From a virus: a stretch of DNA of 20,110 bases. The stretch is taken from positions 1-20,110 of the IMG/VR virus record IMGVR_UViG_3300045303_000079, one strand, 5' to 3'. How positions within the stretch are numbered: position 1 is the first letter of the stretch; each line of letters begins with the position of its first letter. Below are positions 7,172-14,023 of the stretch, one piece after another. Position numbers and translations under genes: made by a program. The notes beneath the pieces were generated by a model, which was not told the DNA's origin, ran no database searches, and saw only the letters and a list, made by a program, of their open reading frames with translations.

Positions 7172-7599
7172 ACCGCGAAGCGATATACGCCGGGCTATTC
7201 AACAAGGTGGCTGCAATAGGTGGCTTCGTAACAACGTCGCGCCTTCTCAAGCATTGGGCCGAGGTCTCGCCAGATCTGCAGCCCGCGCTGTACCAGGCCC
7301 AGGCTAGCGAGAGTGCGGAGACGATAACGGGTTGCCCGACGAAATGGATGCTGCACGTAAAGCTGTATTTGTATGTGCGCACGGACGGGCTGACACCGCC
7401 AAGCACAATCATGAACCCGTTGTTGGATGCGATTGACGCGGCGATGCAATACCGCAATCCGATAACCGGAAAAAATGATCTCGGCGGCCTGCCAGGCGTC
7501 GAGTGGGCGCGCATCGATGGGGAAATCCAGACGGATGAAGGAACCCTTGGCCAGCAAGCAGTCGCCGTCGTTCCAATCCTGATCTTAGTAACCGATTAA
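7168..7599 (+). CDS. Putative tail terminator / tail completion protein
   Basis: A 143-residue protein in the place where siphophages encode the tail terminator (lambda gpU / DUF3168 analogue) that caps the tube and joins it to the head. Its pattern fits phage minor tail proteins: helical N-terminus IYAGLFNKVAAI, LLKHWAEVSPDLQPALYQ, a strand WMLHVKLYLYVRTD, PLLDAIDAAM, LGGLPGVEWARIDGEIQTDEG, and a terminal strand VAVVPILILVTD. I recognise this as a common phage family; the terminator role comes mainly from position. ATG 7168 overlaps the previous stop (ATGA). Codon use is less GC-biased than in the tube gene, as in the preceding gene. Confidence 0.68.
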   Translation: MNREAIYAGLFNKVAAIGGFVTTSRLLKHWAEVSPDLQPALYQAQASESAETITGCPTKWMLHVKLYLYVRTDGLTPPSTIMNPLLDAIDAAMQYRNPITGKNDLGGLPGVEWARIDGEIQTDEGTLGQQAVAVVPILILVTD

Positions 7600-7603
7600 A
7601 GCC

Positions 7604-7618
7604 CGGCGCAAAACGCCG
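7604..7618 (+). repeat. Small hairpin preceding the tail-tube terminator
   Basis: CGGCG (7604-7608) and CGCCG (7614-7618) form a five-pair stem with a CAAAA loop, just after the stop at 7597-7599. No T run follows. It stands ten bases before a full terminator, giving two hairpins in tandem. Confidence 0.5.
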
Positions 7619-7627
7619 TAAACCCCG

Positions 7628-7650
7628 ACCCGCCATTTTGGCGGGTTTTT
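7628..7650 (+). terminator. Intrinsic terminator directly upstream of the tail tube gene
   Basis: ACCCGCC (7628-7634) pairs with GGCGGGT (7640-7646) over an ATTTT loop and is followed by a T run (7646-7650). It ends 19 bases before ATG 7670. The arrangement (CCGCC/GGCGG stem, T run, then purine-rich ribosome binding site and CAAAA before ATG) closely parallels the one upstream of the capsid gene. Confidence 0.85.
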
Positions 7651-7657
7651 ACTTTGT

Positions 7658-7664
7658 AGGAGAG
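7658..7664 (+). promoter_or_regulatory. Ribosome binding site of the tail tube gene
   Basis: AGGAGAG lies five bases before ATG 7670, with an A-rich spacer. Strong site for a protein needed in many copies; it fixes the start at 7670. Confidence 0.8.
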
Positions 7665-7669
7665 TCAAA

Positions 7670-8458
7670 ATGCAGAATCTATTCGGGTCGGGTTTCCTGT
7701 ACGGCGTACCGACCGCCGACGCGACGGGTGCCGCGATCGCCAACCCAACGCCGGTGCAGTTCGGCGTCCTGCAGGACGTCAGCATCGATTTCAGCTTCGA
7801 CAACAAGCAGCTGCACGGTCAGAACCAGTTCGCCGTCGCTGTCGGTCGCGGCAAGGGCAAGATTTCCTGCAAAGCGAAAGCAGCCCAGGTCAACGGCGCC
7901 CTGTTCAACTCGCTGTTCTTCGGCGGGACCAACTCGGCCGGCATCCTGTCGGCGCAGAACGACCTCGTGGGTGTGGCGATCCCGGCCACGCCGTTCACCA
8001 TCACGCTGTCGACCACCAACACGCTCACCACGCGGCAGATCCCGAACAGCGGTACGTTCTACCGCGACCTCGGCGTGCGCAATGCGAGCGGCGTGCCGAT
8101 GACTCGCGTCGCATCGGCTCCGGCGACGGGTCAGTACACCGTGTCCAACGTCGGCGTCTATGTGTTCGCCGCAGCCGATGTCGGCCTCCAGGTCTTCATC
8201 AACTACGAATACACGGCCACCAGCACCGTCGCGCAGAACCAGATCGTGGTCAACCAGGCCATGGGTTACGCGCCGACCTTCACCACTGTGCTCAACCAGC
8301 CGTACAGCGGCAAGACGTTGCACGTGCGCCTGTACCAGTGCATCACGTCGAAACTGGCGATGGCATCGAAGAACGACGATTTCACCATTCCGGAATTCGA
8401 TTTCGATGCCTTCCAGGATGCCTCGGGCAACGTTCTTGCCTACGGCCTAAGCGAGTAA
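7670..8458 (+). CDS. Major tail tube protein
   Basis: Building block of the tail tube, 262 residues. The protein is mostly beta, rich in Thr, Ser, Asn, Gly and Ala, with no membrane segment. It opens with MQNLFGSGFLYGVPT and has PVQFGVLQDVSIDFSFDNKQ, then a fold-typical LHGQNQFAVAVGRGKGKISCKAKAAQ segment (described here in parts), which matches tube proteins of siphophages of proteobacteria; the C-terminal part has KLAMASKNDDFTIPEFDFDA. Position also supports this: own terminator and strong ribosome binding site upstream, tail chaperones and tape measure downstream. A middle insertion of about 60 residues (GTFYRDLGVRNASG onward, with VYVFAAADVGLQVFINYEY) may be an extra surface domain of the tube subunit, but the boundary is uncertain. 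Confidence 0.88.
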   Translation: MQNLFGSGFLYGVPTADATGAAIANPTPVQFGVLQDVSIDFSFDNKQLHGQNQFAVAVGRGKGKISCKAKAAQVNGALFNSLFFGGTNSAGILSAQNDLVGVAIPATPFTITLSTTNTLTTRQIPNSGTFYRDLGVRNASGVPMTRVASAPATGQYTVSNVGVYVFAAADVGLQVFINYEYTATSTVAQNQIVVNQAMGYAPTFTTVLNQPYSGKTLHVRLYQCITSKLAMASKNDDFTIPEFDFDAFQDASGNVLAYGLSE

Positions 8459-8466
8459 CCGCCGCC

Positions 8467-8802
8467 ATGACCGGGGTCGTGAAAGTGAAAGGCATGTCGG
8501 TGGACTTCAGCGGCACGCCTCGCATCGTGCCGCCGCTGTCCCTGGGCGCGTTGGAACAGCTCCAGGAAGGGCTGGCCACGTTCACCGGCGACATCAAGGA
8601 TCCGAAGCAGACGGCCTTGATCGTCGATTGCGCCCACGCGGCGCTGAAACGCAATTATCCCGAGCTCACGCGCGCGGAAGTTGCCGACGGCATCGGGCTG
8701 GAAAACATGATGGAAGTGATGGAAGCGGTCATGGACGTTTCGGGCGTGAAGCGCAAGGCCAGGGAGGCCACCTCCACGGGGGAAGCGACGCCGGCGGATT
8801 GA
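8467..8802 (+). CDS. Tail assembly chaperone, G-like
   Basis: Short form of the tail chaperone that coats the tape measure before tube assembly; 111 residues from ATG 8467. It is mainly helical after an N-terminal beta segment VVKVKGMSVDFSG; LSLGALEQLQEGLATFTGDI and the run LENMMEVMEAVMDVSG are typical of phage tail chaperones. The C-terminus (KRKAREATSTGEATPAD) is low in complexity, as expected where G continues into GT. ATG 8467 is chosen because it follows the tube stop by eight bases; the upstream in-frame ATG at 8338 would lie inside the tube gene. It ends at TGA 8800-8802 within reach of a second frame encoding the T part. Confidence 0.82.
   Translation: MTGVVKVKGMSVDFSGTPRIVPPLSLGALEQLQEGLATFTGDIKDPKQTALIVDCAHAALKRNYPELTRAEVADGIGLENMMEVMEAVMDVSGVKRKAREATSTGEATPAD
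8778..8784 (+). promoter_or_regulatory. Candidate -1 frameshift site joining G to T
   Basis: In the G frame the codons are ACG GGG GAA, so bases 8778-8784 read G GGG GAA. Slipping back one base keeps a perfect GGG pairing in the P site, but the A-site tRNA would face GGA instead of GAA, a second-position mismatch. The site is therefore weaker than the lambda GGGAAAG. It lies 16 bases before the G stop, and the -1 frame is open through it and continues to 9050. Confidence 0.55.
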
Positions 8803-9050
8803 ACATCGCGGAGGTGATAGCCCACGTCGCCGCTTCGACAGGGTGGACGTGGGACTACATCGCCGAGAACGTCGATCTGGTCCGGCTTGCAGCGATGAAC
8901 GATTACTGGCGTGGGCATCCGCCAGTGCACGCGATGGTCGCCGCGTATTTCGGCATCAAACCAGAAGAAGAAACCGCGCGTGAAAGCGAAGAACAGGATT
9001 TCTCGGGCCTGTTGTCGATGGGCACGTTCAAAGAAGGGCCTCTGATATGA
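8781..9050 (+). CDS. T extension of the tail chaperone (GT product by -1 frameshift)
   Basis: The second part of the chaperone pair: 89 residues in the -1 frame, giving a fused GT of about 194 residues if slippage occurs at 8778-8784 (join 8467..8781, 8781..9050). The T part begins near GSDAGGLNIAEVIAHVAAS and contains a Trp-rich segment TGWTWDYIAENVDLVRLAAM, then MVAAYFGIKP and an acidic tail. This resembles the short second-frame products in many siphophages, which bind tube subunits. Initiation from an own start, for example TTG at 8799 that overlaps the G stop, cannot be excluded; there is no clear ribosome binding site. The stop overlaps the tape measure ATG (ATGA at 9047-9050). Confidence 0.7.
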   Translation, partial: GSDAGGLNIAEVIAHVAASTGWTWDYIAENVDLVRLAAMNDYWRGHPPVHAMVAAYFGIKPEEETARESEEQDFSGLLSMGTFKEGPLI

Positions 9051-11479
9051 GCATCGGCGTAAAAATCCAAGCCAACTACGGGGAATTTGAGACCGCCACG
9101 GAGAAGATGCGTTCCGTTTTTGGCAACGCGATGCAGTCCATGAAGGACAACCTGAAGGCGATGGCCGATCAGGCGAAGATCGACATGAAGGGCCACGAGT
9201 CGGCCGCTGCTCAGATGGCGACCGTGCTCAAAGGTCACATGATGGGCGTCGAAGGCGCGGTGAAGGCGGTAAAGATCGCCTGGGCGCAATTGGCAGTTAT
9301 CGCCGAAGCCGCCAACTTCATGAAAGACGCCGTCCAGGACACCGTGAAAATGACGGTTGAATCCCAGAAGCTGGGGCGCACCCTGGGCATCAGCGCCACG
9401 CAGGCGAGCTATATCGACGTGGCCCTAAAGAGCGTTCACGCCACGGCCGAAGAGTACACGGCTTCGGTCAAGGGTCTCGATACGCAGGTCCGGAAGCACG
9501 AGTCCTCGGTCCAGGCAATGGGCCTACAAACCCGCGACGCCAACGGCCATCTGAAAGACCAACAAACGCTGATGATGGACGCGCTCGATGTGCTGCGTGG
9601 CTACAAGGAGGGCACCGATCGCAACCTGGCCGCGCAGACGTTGTTTGGCAAGGGCGTCGATATCTCCAGCGAAATGTTGGCCCTCAACTCCGAGAAGATG
9701 AAGGAAGCGAAACAGCACGCCGATGCATTGGGCCTGGCCACCGGCAAGGATGACGTAGAGGCCGCCGACAAGTTCCGCTCCGCCATGGTCGATATGCAGG
9801 AGATCATGGAAGGCGTAATGAAGACGATCGGTTCCGCGCTATTGCCGGTGCTGAATGATCTGGCCGAATGGTTCATCAACTATGGCCCAACGGCGCTGAC
9901 CGCACTTAAGGTTGCGATCGACATTGTCATCAGTGTCTTCGATGGGCTGATTCTCGCCATCAAGGTGCTGTGGGAGATTGGCACCCTCGCGTTCAACAAT
10001 CTGATGACCCTGGGCCAGGGCTTCGCGAAAGTTTTCGTCGCGCTGTTCAAAGGTGATTTCGCCGGCGCGAAGGATGCCGCCGAAGAGACTTTCCACGGCA
10101 TCCAGGCGAACGTCGGCGAGGCGTTCTCGAACATCATCAACGAAGCCGCCAAGACTGGTGACGCGGTCACCGACATGTGGGGCAAGGTGATTAACGGTGC
10201 CCCGGTCCAGGATAGCGGCAAAGACGACGGCGGCGACAAGCGCGTTCCGGAGGCTCCGACAAAGGACAAATCTGGCGCCGCCGCCGCGCGCCGCGAGGCC
10301 GAGGAACAACGCCGGATCCTGAAAGAAAAATACGATGCTCTCATGGAGGGCTACAAAGGCGAGGAACAAGCCGCGCGAGACAATCTGACCAAGATCCTCG
10401 ATATCCAGAAAAAGGAACTGGACGCTGCGAAAACCATGTACGGCGAGAAGTCCAAGCAGGCGATCGAAGCCGGCAACAGAATCGCGGAAACCGAACGCAA
10501 GCTCGCTGAGCAACAACAGCAGATCGACATGCGCCGCGCCGAGTCGCATCGCACGATCGCACGCATGCAGATCGACGAAGACCAGCGGGACGCCGAAGCC
10601 CAGCAGCAGATGGGCGAAATCACCTACGACAAGCTGATCGAGCTCGAACGCGGCTACGAGGACCAGCGTTACGCGCTGGATCGTGCCGCGTTGGACGAAG
10701 AACTCGCAATGAATGGTGAGCGGGTACAGGAACACGAGGCCACCCTGCGGAAACTCGAGGAACTGGATGCCGCGCACGAAAGCCGCCTGAACGCCATCAC
10801 CACTCAGGGAGTGCTCGAGCGCAAGCAGACGGAGAAACAGGCCGAGGGCGTCATGGCCAGCGGCTTCGCGAACGCGATCATGGGGATGGTGAAGGGCACC
10901 ATGACCTTCAAGCAGGCCATGAAGTCGATGTTCTCGGAGATCCTGCAGGGTCTCGTGCAGATGCTCGTGCAGTGGGCCGCCAAGATGGCCGCGCACTACA
11001 TCATGGATCGCATCATGCACAAGGCGAATCTCACCGCGAAGAAAGCGGCGGAGAAGGCTGGTGCCGTGTCGACCATCGCGACGAACGCGGCCATGGCCGG
11101 ATCCGCCGGCACCGCGTCGTTCGCCGGCGCTCCCTGGCCCATAGACGTTGGCGCTCCGGGGTTTGGCTTGGCCATGTTCGCCGCCGCCAGCGCGTTCGGA
11201 GCCGGACTCGCGGCGGAGCAGGGCTTCGACGTGCCGGCCGGCATGAACCCGGTGACCCAGCTCCACCAGAAAGAAATGGTGCTGCCGGCGGCGCAGGCGC
11301 AGGTGATCCGCGACATGGCCGACACCGGTGTGTCCGGCGCCGGCGGCGACCACTACCACATCCACGGTGCGCATGACGCGCAGAGCTTTCTCGACTTCCT
11401 GCGGCGCAATCCCGGGCAGCTATCGGCCGGCATCAAATATGCAGCCCGCATGGGTCACCTGGGCGGGGTACGGCTGTGA
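9047..11479 (+). CDS. Tail tape measure protein
   Basis: Extended internal tail protein that sets tail length; 810 residues. N-terminal ~260 residues are helical. Residues ~275-325 form a hydrophobic region (WFINYGPTALTALKVAIDIV, VFDGLILAIKVLWEIG) that could insert in membrane during DNA entry. Residues ~410-600 are a charged coiled coil rich in Glu, Gln, Arg and Lys. The segment FANAIMGMVKGTMTFKQAM with FSEILQGLVQMLVQW (from ~607) is the conserved C-terminal pattern of lambda-type tape measures. The end (MNPVTQLHQKEMVLPAAQA and a His/Gly-rich loop) is typical of this group in proteobacterial phages. At about 0.15 nm per residue, the known ratio, tail length would be near 120 nm. No sheath gene is present, so this is a siphovirus tail. 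Confidence 0.94.
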   Translation: MSIGVKIQANYGEFETATEKMRSVFGNAMQSMKDNLKAMADQAKIDMKGHESAAAQMATVLKGHMMGVEGAVKAVKIAWAQLAVIAEAANFMKDAVQDTVKMTVESQKLGRTLGISATQASYIDVALKSVHATAEEYTASVKGLDTQVRKHESSVQAMGLQTRDANGHLKDQQTLMMDALDVLRGYKEGTDRNLAAQTLFGKGVDISSEMLALNSEKMKEAKQHADALGLATGKDDVEAADKFRSAMVDMQEIMEGVMKTIGSALLPVLNDLAEWFINYGPTALTALKVAIDIVISVFDGLILAIKVLWEIGTLAFNNLMTLGQGFAKVFVALFKGDFAGAKDAAEETFHGIQANVGEAFSNIINEAAKTGDAVTDMWGKVINGAPVQDSGKDDGGDKRVPEAPTKDKSGAAAARREAEEQRRILKEKYDALMEGYKGEEQAARDNLTKILDIQKKELDAAKTMYGEKSKQAIEAGNRIAETERKLAEQQQQIDMRRAESHRTIARMQIDEDQRDAEAQQQMGEITYDKLIELERGYEDQRYALDRAALDEELAMNGERVQEHEATLRKLEELDAAHESRLNAITTQGVLERKQTEKQAEGVMASGFANAIMGMVKGTMTFKQAMKSMFSEILQGLVQMLVQWAAKMAAHYIMDRIMHKANLTAKKAAEKAGAVSTIATNAAMAGSAGTASFAGAPWPIDVGAPGFGLAMFAAASAFGAGLAAEQGFDVPAGMNPVTQLHQKEMVLPAAQAQVIRDMADTGVSGAGGDHYHIHGAHDAQSFLDFLRRNPGQLSAGIKYAARMGHLGGVRL

Positions 11480-12627
11480 GCTACAACACTTTCCCGACCC
11501 TGATCGGCGCGGCGTGGGACATCAAGAAAAAGACGCTCTTCTCCACGTCGATCGAGACGTCGTCGTCTGGCGCCGAATACCGCATCGGCCGGTGGGGCAA
11601 TCTGCCGCACTACGAATTCCAGATGAAGTTCTCCTACCTGTCGCAGGCCGATCGCGACACGGTGGAGGCATTCGTCGTTGGCCAGGGCGGATCCATGACG
11701 CCGTTCCTGCTCAATATCCCGAACGACAACACGCAGACCGGCGCATCGCTGTCTGGCACCGTCAACGGCACGAACAAGATCTTCGTCTCGCCGATCCCCG
11801 CCCAGGCGCAGCTGGTCAACCCGTCCGCGTATCTGAACGACTGGCAGGGCACGCAGCTGCTATATCCGTTCTCGCGCAAGAACTATTTGCTGCAGTCGGC
11901 CGATTGGACCAGCGCATCCTGGTCCAAGCAATTCACGACGATCACCGCGAACGCCGCCACTGCCCCTGATGGCACCGTGACCATGGACAAGGTCATCGAG
12001 GACGGCACGACGAATGGCCATTACATCAGCCAGGCGATCACCTCCGTCGTGAACGATCAGTTCGCGGTCTCCATCTACGCCAAGGAGACCGGCGTCGGTT
12101 CGAAGCGTTACCTGGGTATTGTCACCACGGGTTTCGCGGTTAATGGCCAGGCGACGTTCGACCTGGCCACGGGCACCGTCACGTTTTCGGGCGGCGGCGT
12201 CACGGCGTCCGTCATTGCGATGGGTAGCGGAATCTATCGCTGCATCGTTTTCACGCCGGCGGCGACGGGCACGAGCGTCACCGTGCAATACCGGCTCAGC
12301 AACGCCTCGAACGTGTCGGCCCCCTCGTATGCCGGCGACAGTACGAGCAGCCTCTTCATGTGGGGCGCGCAAGTCGAGAGGGGCGGGATCTTCGGCCCGT
12401 ACGTCGGCGCCTACATTCCGACGACGACGGTCACCGTCACGCTCACCGACTTCACCTACGACGCCACCACGTTCACGTTCAACACGGCGCCGGCGGTCGG
12501 TTCCACGCCGAAGTGGACGGGCACCTACGCCTACCTGGTGCGATTCAAGAACGACGACTTCGAAGTCAACCAGTTCATGGGCCGCATGTACGAAGTGGCC
12601 AGCATCGCGTTCCGGACCGTCCGATGA
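11476..12627 (+). CDS. DUF2460-type distal tail protein with inserted spike-like domain
   Basis: Tail tip protein, 383 residues from GTG 11476, overlapping the tape measure stop by GTGA. The N-terminal part (TFPTLIGAAWDIKKKTLFST, then YEFQMKFSYLSQADRDTVEAF and SMTPFLL) and the C-terminal part (TLTDFTYDATTFTFNTAPAV, WTGTYAYLVRFKNDDFEV, FMGRMYEVASIAFRTV) together resemble DUF2460, the family next to DUF2163 and NlpC/P60 in gene transfer agents and related phages. Between them, residues ~134-316 form a separate domain starting NYLLQSADWTSASWSKQ and ending MWGAQVERGGIFGPYVGAYI. This is the pattern of phage spike/fibre domains with a carbohydrate-binding-like jelly roll. The protein is thus about 180 residues longer than a plain family member. 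Confidence 0.82.
   Translation: MSYNTFPTLIGAAWDIKKKTLFSTSIETSSSGAEYRIGRWGNLPHYEFQMKFSYLSQADRDTVEAFVVGQGGSMTPFLLNIPNDNTQTGASLSGTVNGTNKIFVSPIPAQAQLVNPSAYLNDWQGTQLLYPFSRKNYLLQSADWTSASWSKQFTTITANAATAPDGTVTMDKVIEDGTTNGHYISQAITSVVNDQFAVSIYAKETGVGSKRYLGIVTTGFAVNGQATFDLATGTVTFSGGGVTASVIAMGSGIYRCIVFTPAATGTSVTVQYRLSNASNVSAPSYAGDSTSSLFMWGAQVERGGIFGPYVGAYIPTTTVTVTLTDFTYDATTFTFNTAPAVGSTPKWTGTYAYLVRFKNDDFEVNQFMGRMYEVASIAFRTVR
11875..12423 (+). other. Spike/carbohydrate-binding-like domain inserted in the DUF2460 protein
   Basis: Codons ~134-316 of the preceding gene. Key points: NYLLQSADWTSASW opening, ATAPDGTVTMDKVIEDGTT, a strand pair FAVSIYAKETG, FDLATGTVTFSGGGV, GSGIYRCIVFTPAATG, and the closing LFMWGAQVERGG ... 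YIPT. I know this pattern as a recurrent phage head-spike or tail-fibre module with a galactose-binding-like fold. Ligand binding is inferred. The flanking frame continues without interruption. Confidence 0.75.
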
Positions 12628-13601
12628 GCAAGACGGTTTCGGCGGGCTTCAAAACGATGCTCAACACGTCGCAGGTGCTGCTGGGCTGCGATCTCTATAC
12701 CGTGACGCTTTCCGCCGGCGGCGTGTACCGCACGACCAATGCCCCGATCGACATCGTCGTCGCCGGCAACACGTACCTGCACGAGGTCGCCGGCGTTATC
12801 CCGGGCATGGAGCGCGGGCCGATCAAGCTGGCCATCGGCCTGCAGGTGGAAAGCATCGACGTCACGGTGAAGTTCGACGCGTCGACGTTGTGGCCGACGA
12901 CCAGCACGCCTGGCGCGTTCGCCAACGCCGGTGGCTTCGATAACGCGCGCATCCAGATCGACAAGCTGCTCACGCCGGATTTCGCGGATACCTCGCGCGG
13001 CGTCGTCAATCTGTTCACCGGCGTCGTGAGCGAAATCGCCACGACCGACTCGCGCGCTACGCTTCACTGTTCTAGCGATCTGGTCTATCTGGATGGCCAG
13101 TTTCCGCGGAACTACTTCCTACCGTCCTGCAACAATGCGCTGTTCGATTCCAACTGTGGATTGAACAAGGCCACGTACGCCGTCAACGGAACGGCCACCG
13201 CCGGCAACACCGTCAAGGTGCTGACGGCCAGCGCATTGACGCAGGCCACCGACTACTTCGCCCTGGGCTACGTGATCTTCAACACCGGCGCGAATGCCGG
13301 GCTCGTGCGCTCGGTGAAGTCGTCGGTGAGCGGCGCCCTGACGCTGCTCTATCCGTTGCCGGTCGCGTGCGCCAACGGCGACACGTTCACGGCCTACCCG
13401 GGCTGCGACAAGCTCGAGGCCACGTGCCTGGCCAAGTTCAACAATCTTGGCCACCACCGCGGCTTCCCGTTCGTGCCCACGCAGGAACAGATCGAGCTCG
13501 GATCGGCAGGCTCGGCACCTTCGGATAGTTCGCTCGGCAGCGGCCTGGGCGGCACCGGCCGGGGCACCGGTGGCCAGCAGGGTTCGTTCAAGCAGAAATG
13601 A
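12624..13601 (+). CDS. DUF2163 / BR0599-type tail tip protein
   Basis: Tail tip (hub-region) protein, 325 residues from ATG 12624, which overlaps the previous stop by ATGA; a longer in-frame ATG at 12360 lies deep in the preceding gene and is rejected. The N-terminus MSKTVSAGFKTML and a beta-rich body with YTVTLSAGGVYRTTNAPIDI and GVIPGMERGPIKLAIGLQVE fit DUF2163. The C-terminus fits the BR0599 domain: PGCDKLEATCLAKFNNLGHH followed by RGFPFVP, including the conserved cysteines 261 and 268, with two more in FLPSCNNALFDSNCGL. In gene transfer agents such a protein (gp13) forms part of the hub and has been linked to iron-sulfur binding; metal binding here is only possible. It ends with a Gly/Ser-rich tail. 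Confidence 0.87.
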   Translation: MSKTVSAGFKTMLNTSQVLLGCDLYTVTLSAGGVYRTTNAPIDIVVAGNTYLHEVAGVIPGMERGPIKLAIGLQVESIDVTVKFDASTLWPTTSTPGAFANAGGFDNARIQIDKLLTPDFADTSRGVVNLFTGVVSEIATTDSRATLHCSSDLVYLDGQFPRNYFLPSCNNALFDSNCGLNKATYAVNGTATAGNTVKVLTASALTQATDYFALGYVIFNTGANAGLVRSVKSSVSGALTLLYPLPVACANGDTFTAYPGCDKLEATCLAKFNNLGHHRGFPFVPTQEQIELGSAGSAPSDSSLGSGLGGTGRGTGGQQGSFKQK

Positions 13602-14023
13602 CGCCAGAAGAGCGCCGCATCGTCGAGGCCGCGCAGGCCTGGCTCGGCACGCCCTACCACCACTGCGGCGACGTGCTCGGCTTCGGCGTCGACTGCGGAA
13701 TGCTCCTGGTCCGCGTCTTTTGCGATCTGGGTCTCGTGCCGATGCTGGATCCGCGCCCCTACGCGCCGGATTGGCATTTGCATCGCAGCGAAGAGCGATA
13801 CCTGGGCTGGGTGGAGCAGTACGCGCGCAAGGTCGACGAACCGCGACCAGGTGATATCCCGCTGTTTCAATTCGGCCGCTGCATTTCGCATGGCGGCATC
13901 GTGGAATCGATCGAGCCCGAGCCAATCATGATCCACGCCAACAGCCGCGCGGCGTGCGTTGAGCGGTCGGAAGTCCGCATGTTCGAAGACCGCTTCATGG
14001 GGTATTGGAGAATCATTTCGTGA
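13598..14023 (+). CDS. NlpC/P60-family tail peptidase (lambda gpK-like)
   Basis: Probable cysteine peptidase of the tail tip that cuts peptide stems of peptidoglycan during DNA entry or acts in tip assembly. It has 141 residues and contains only the NlpC/P60 domain; the JAB/Mov34 domain of lambda gpK is absent. Catalytic elements: Cys33 in FGVDCGML, His98 in RCISHGGIV and a third polar residue, probably His113 in IMIHANS. WLGTPYHHCGD and RPGDIPLF are further family hallmarks. The start ATG 13598 overlaps the DUF2163 stop (ATGA), and its own stop overlaps the GTG of the tip protein, so the four tip genes are coupled. The order DUF2460-DUF2163-NlpC-tip is the gene transfer agent order. Confidence 0.93.
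   Translation: MTPEERRIVEAAQAWLGTPYHHCGDVLGFGVDCGMLLVRVFCDLGLVPMLDPRPYAPDWHLHRSEERYLGWVEQYARKVDEPRPGDIPLFQFGRCISHGGIVESIEPEPIMIHANSRAACVERSEVRMFEDRFMGYWRIIS

Noticed and set aside
9839-11374. Antisense open frame of 511 codons opposite the tape measure gene
   Set aside because: No recognisable motif, His/Arg-rich shadow composition, no promoter or ribosome binding site, and a clear sense gene covers it.
12360-12623. Longer start for the DUF2163 gene inside the preceding gene
   Set aside because: The 88 extra residues are an Arg/His-rich out-of-frame reading of the DUF2460 gene; ATG 12624 gives the family N-terminus and an ATGA overlap.
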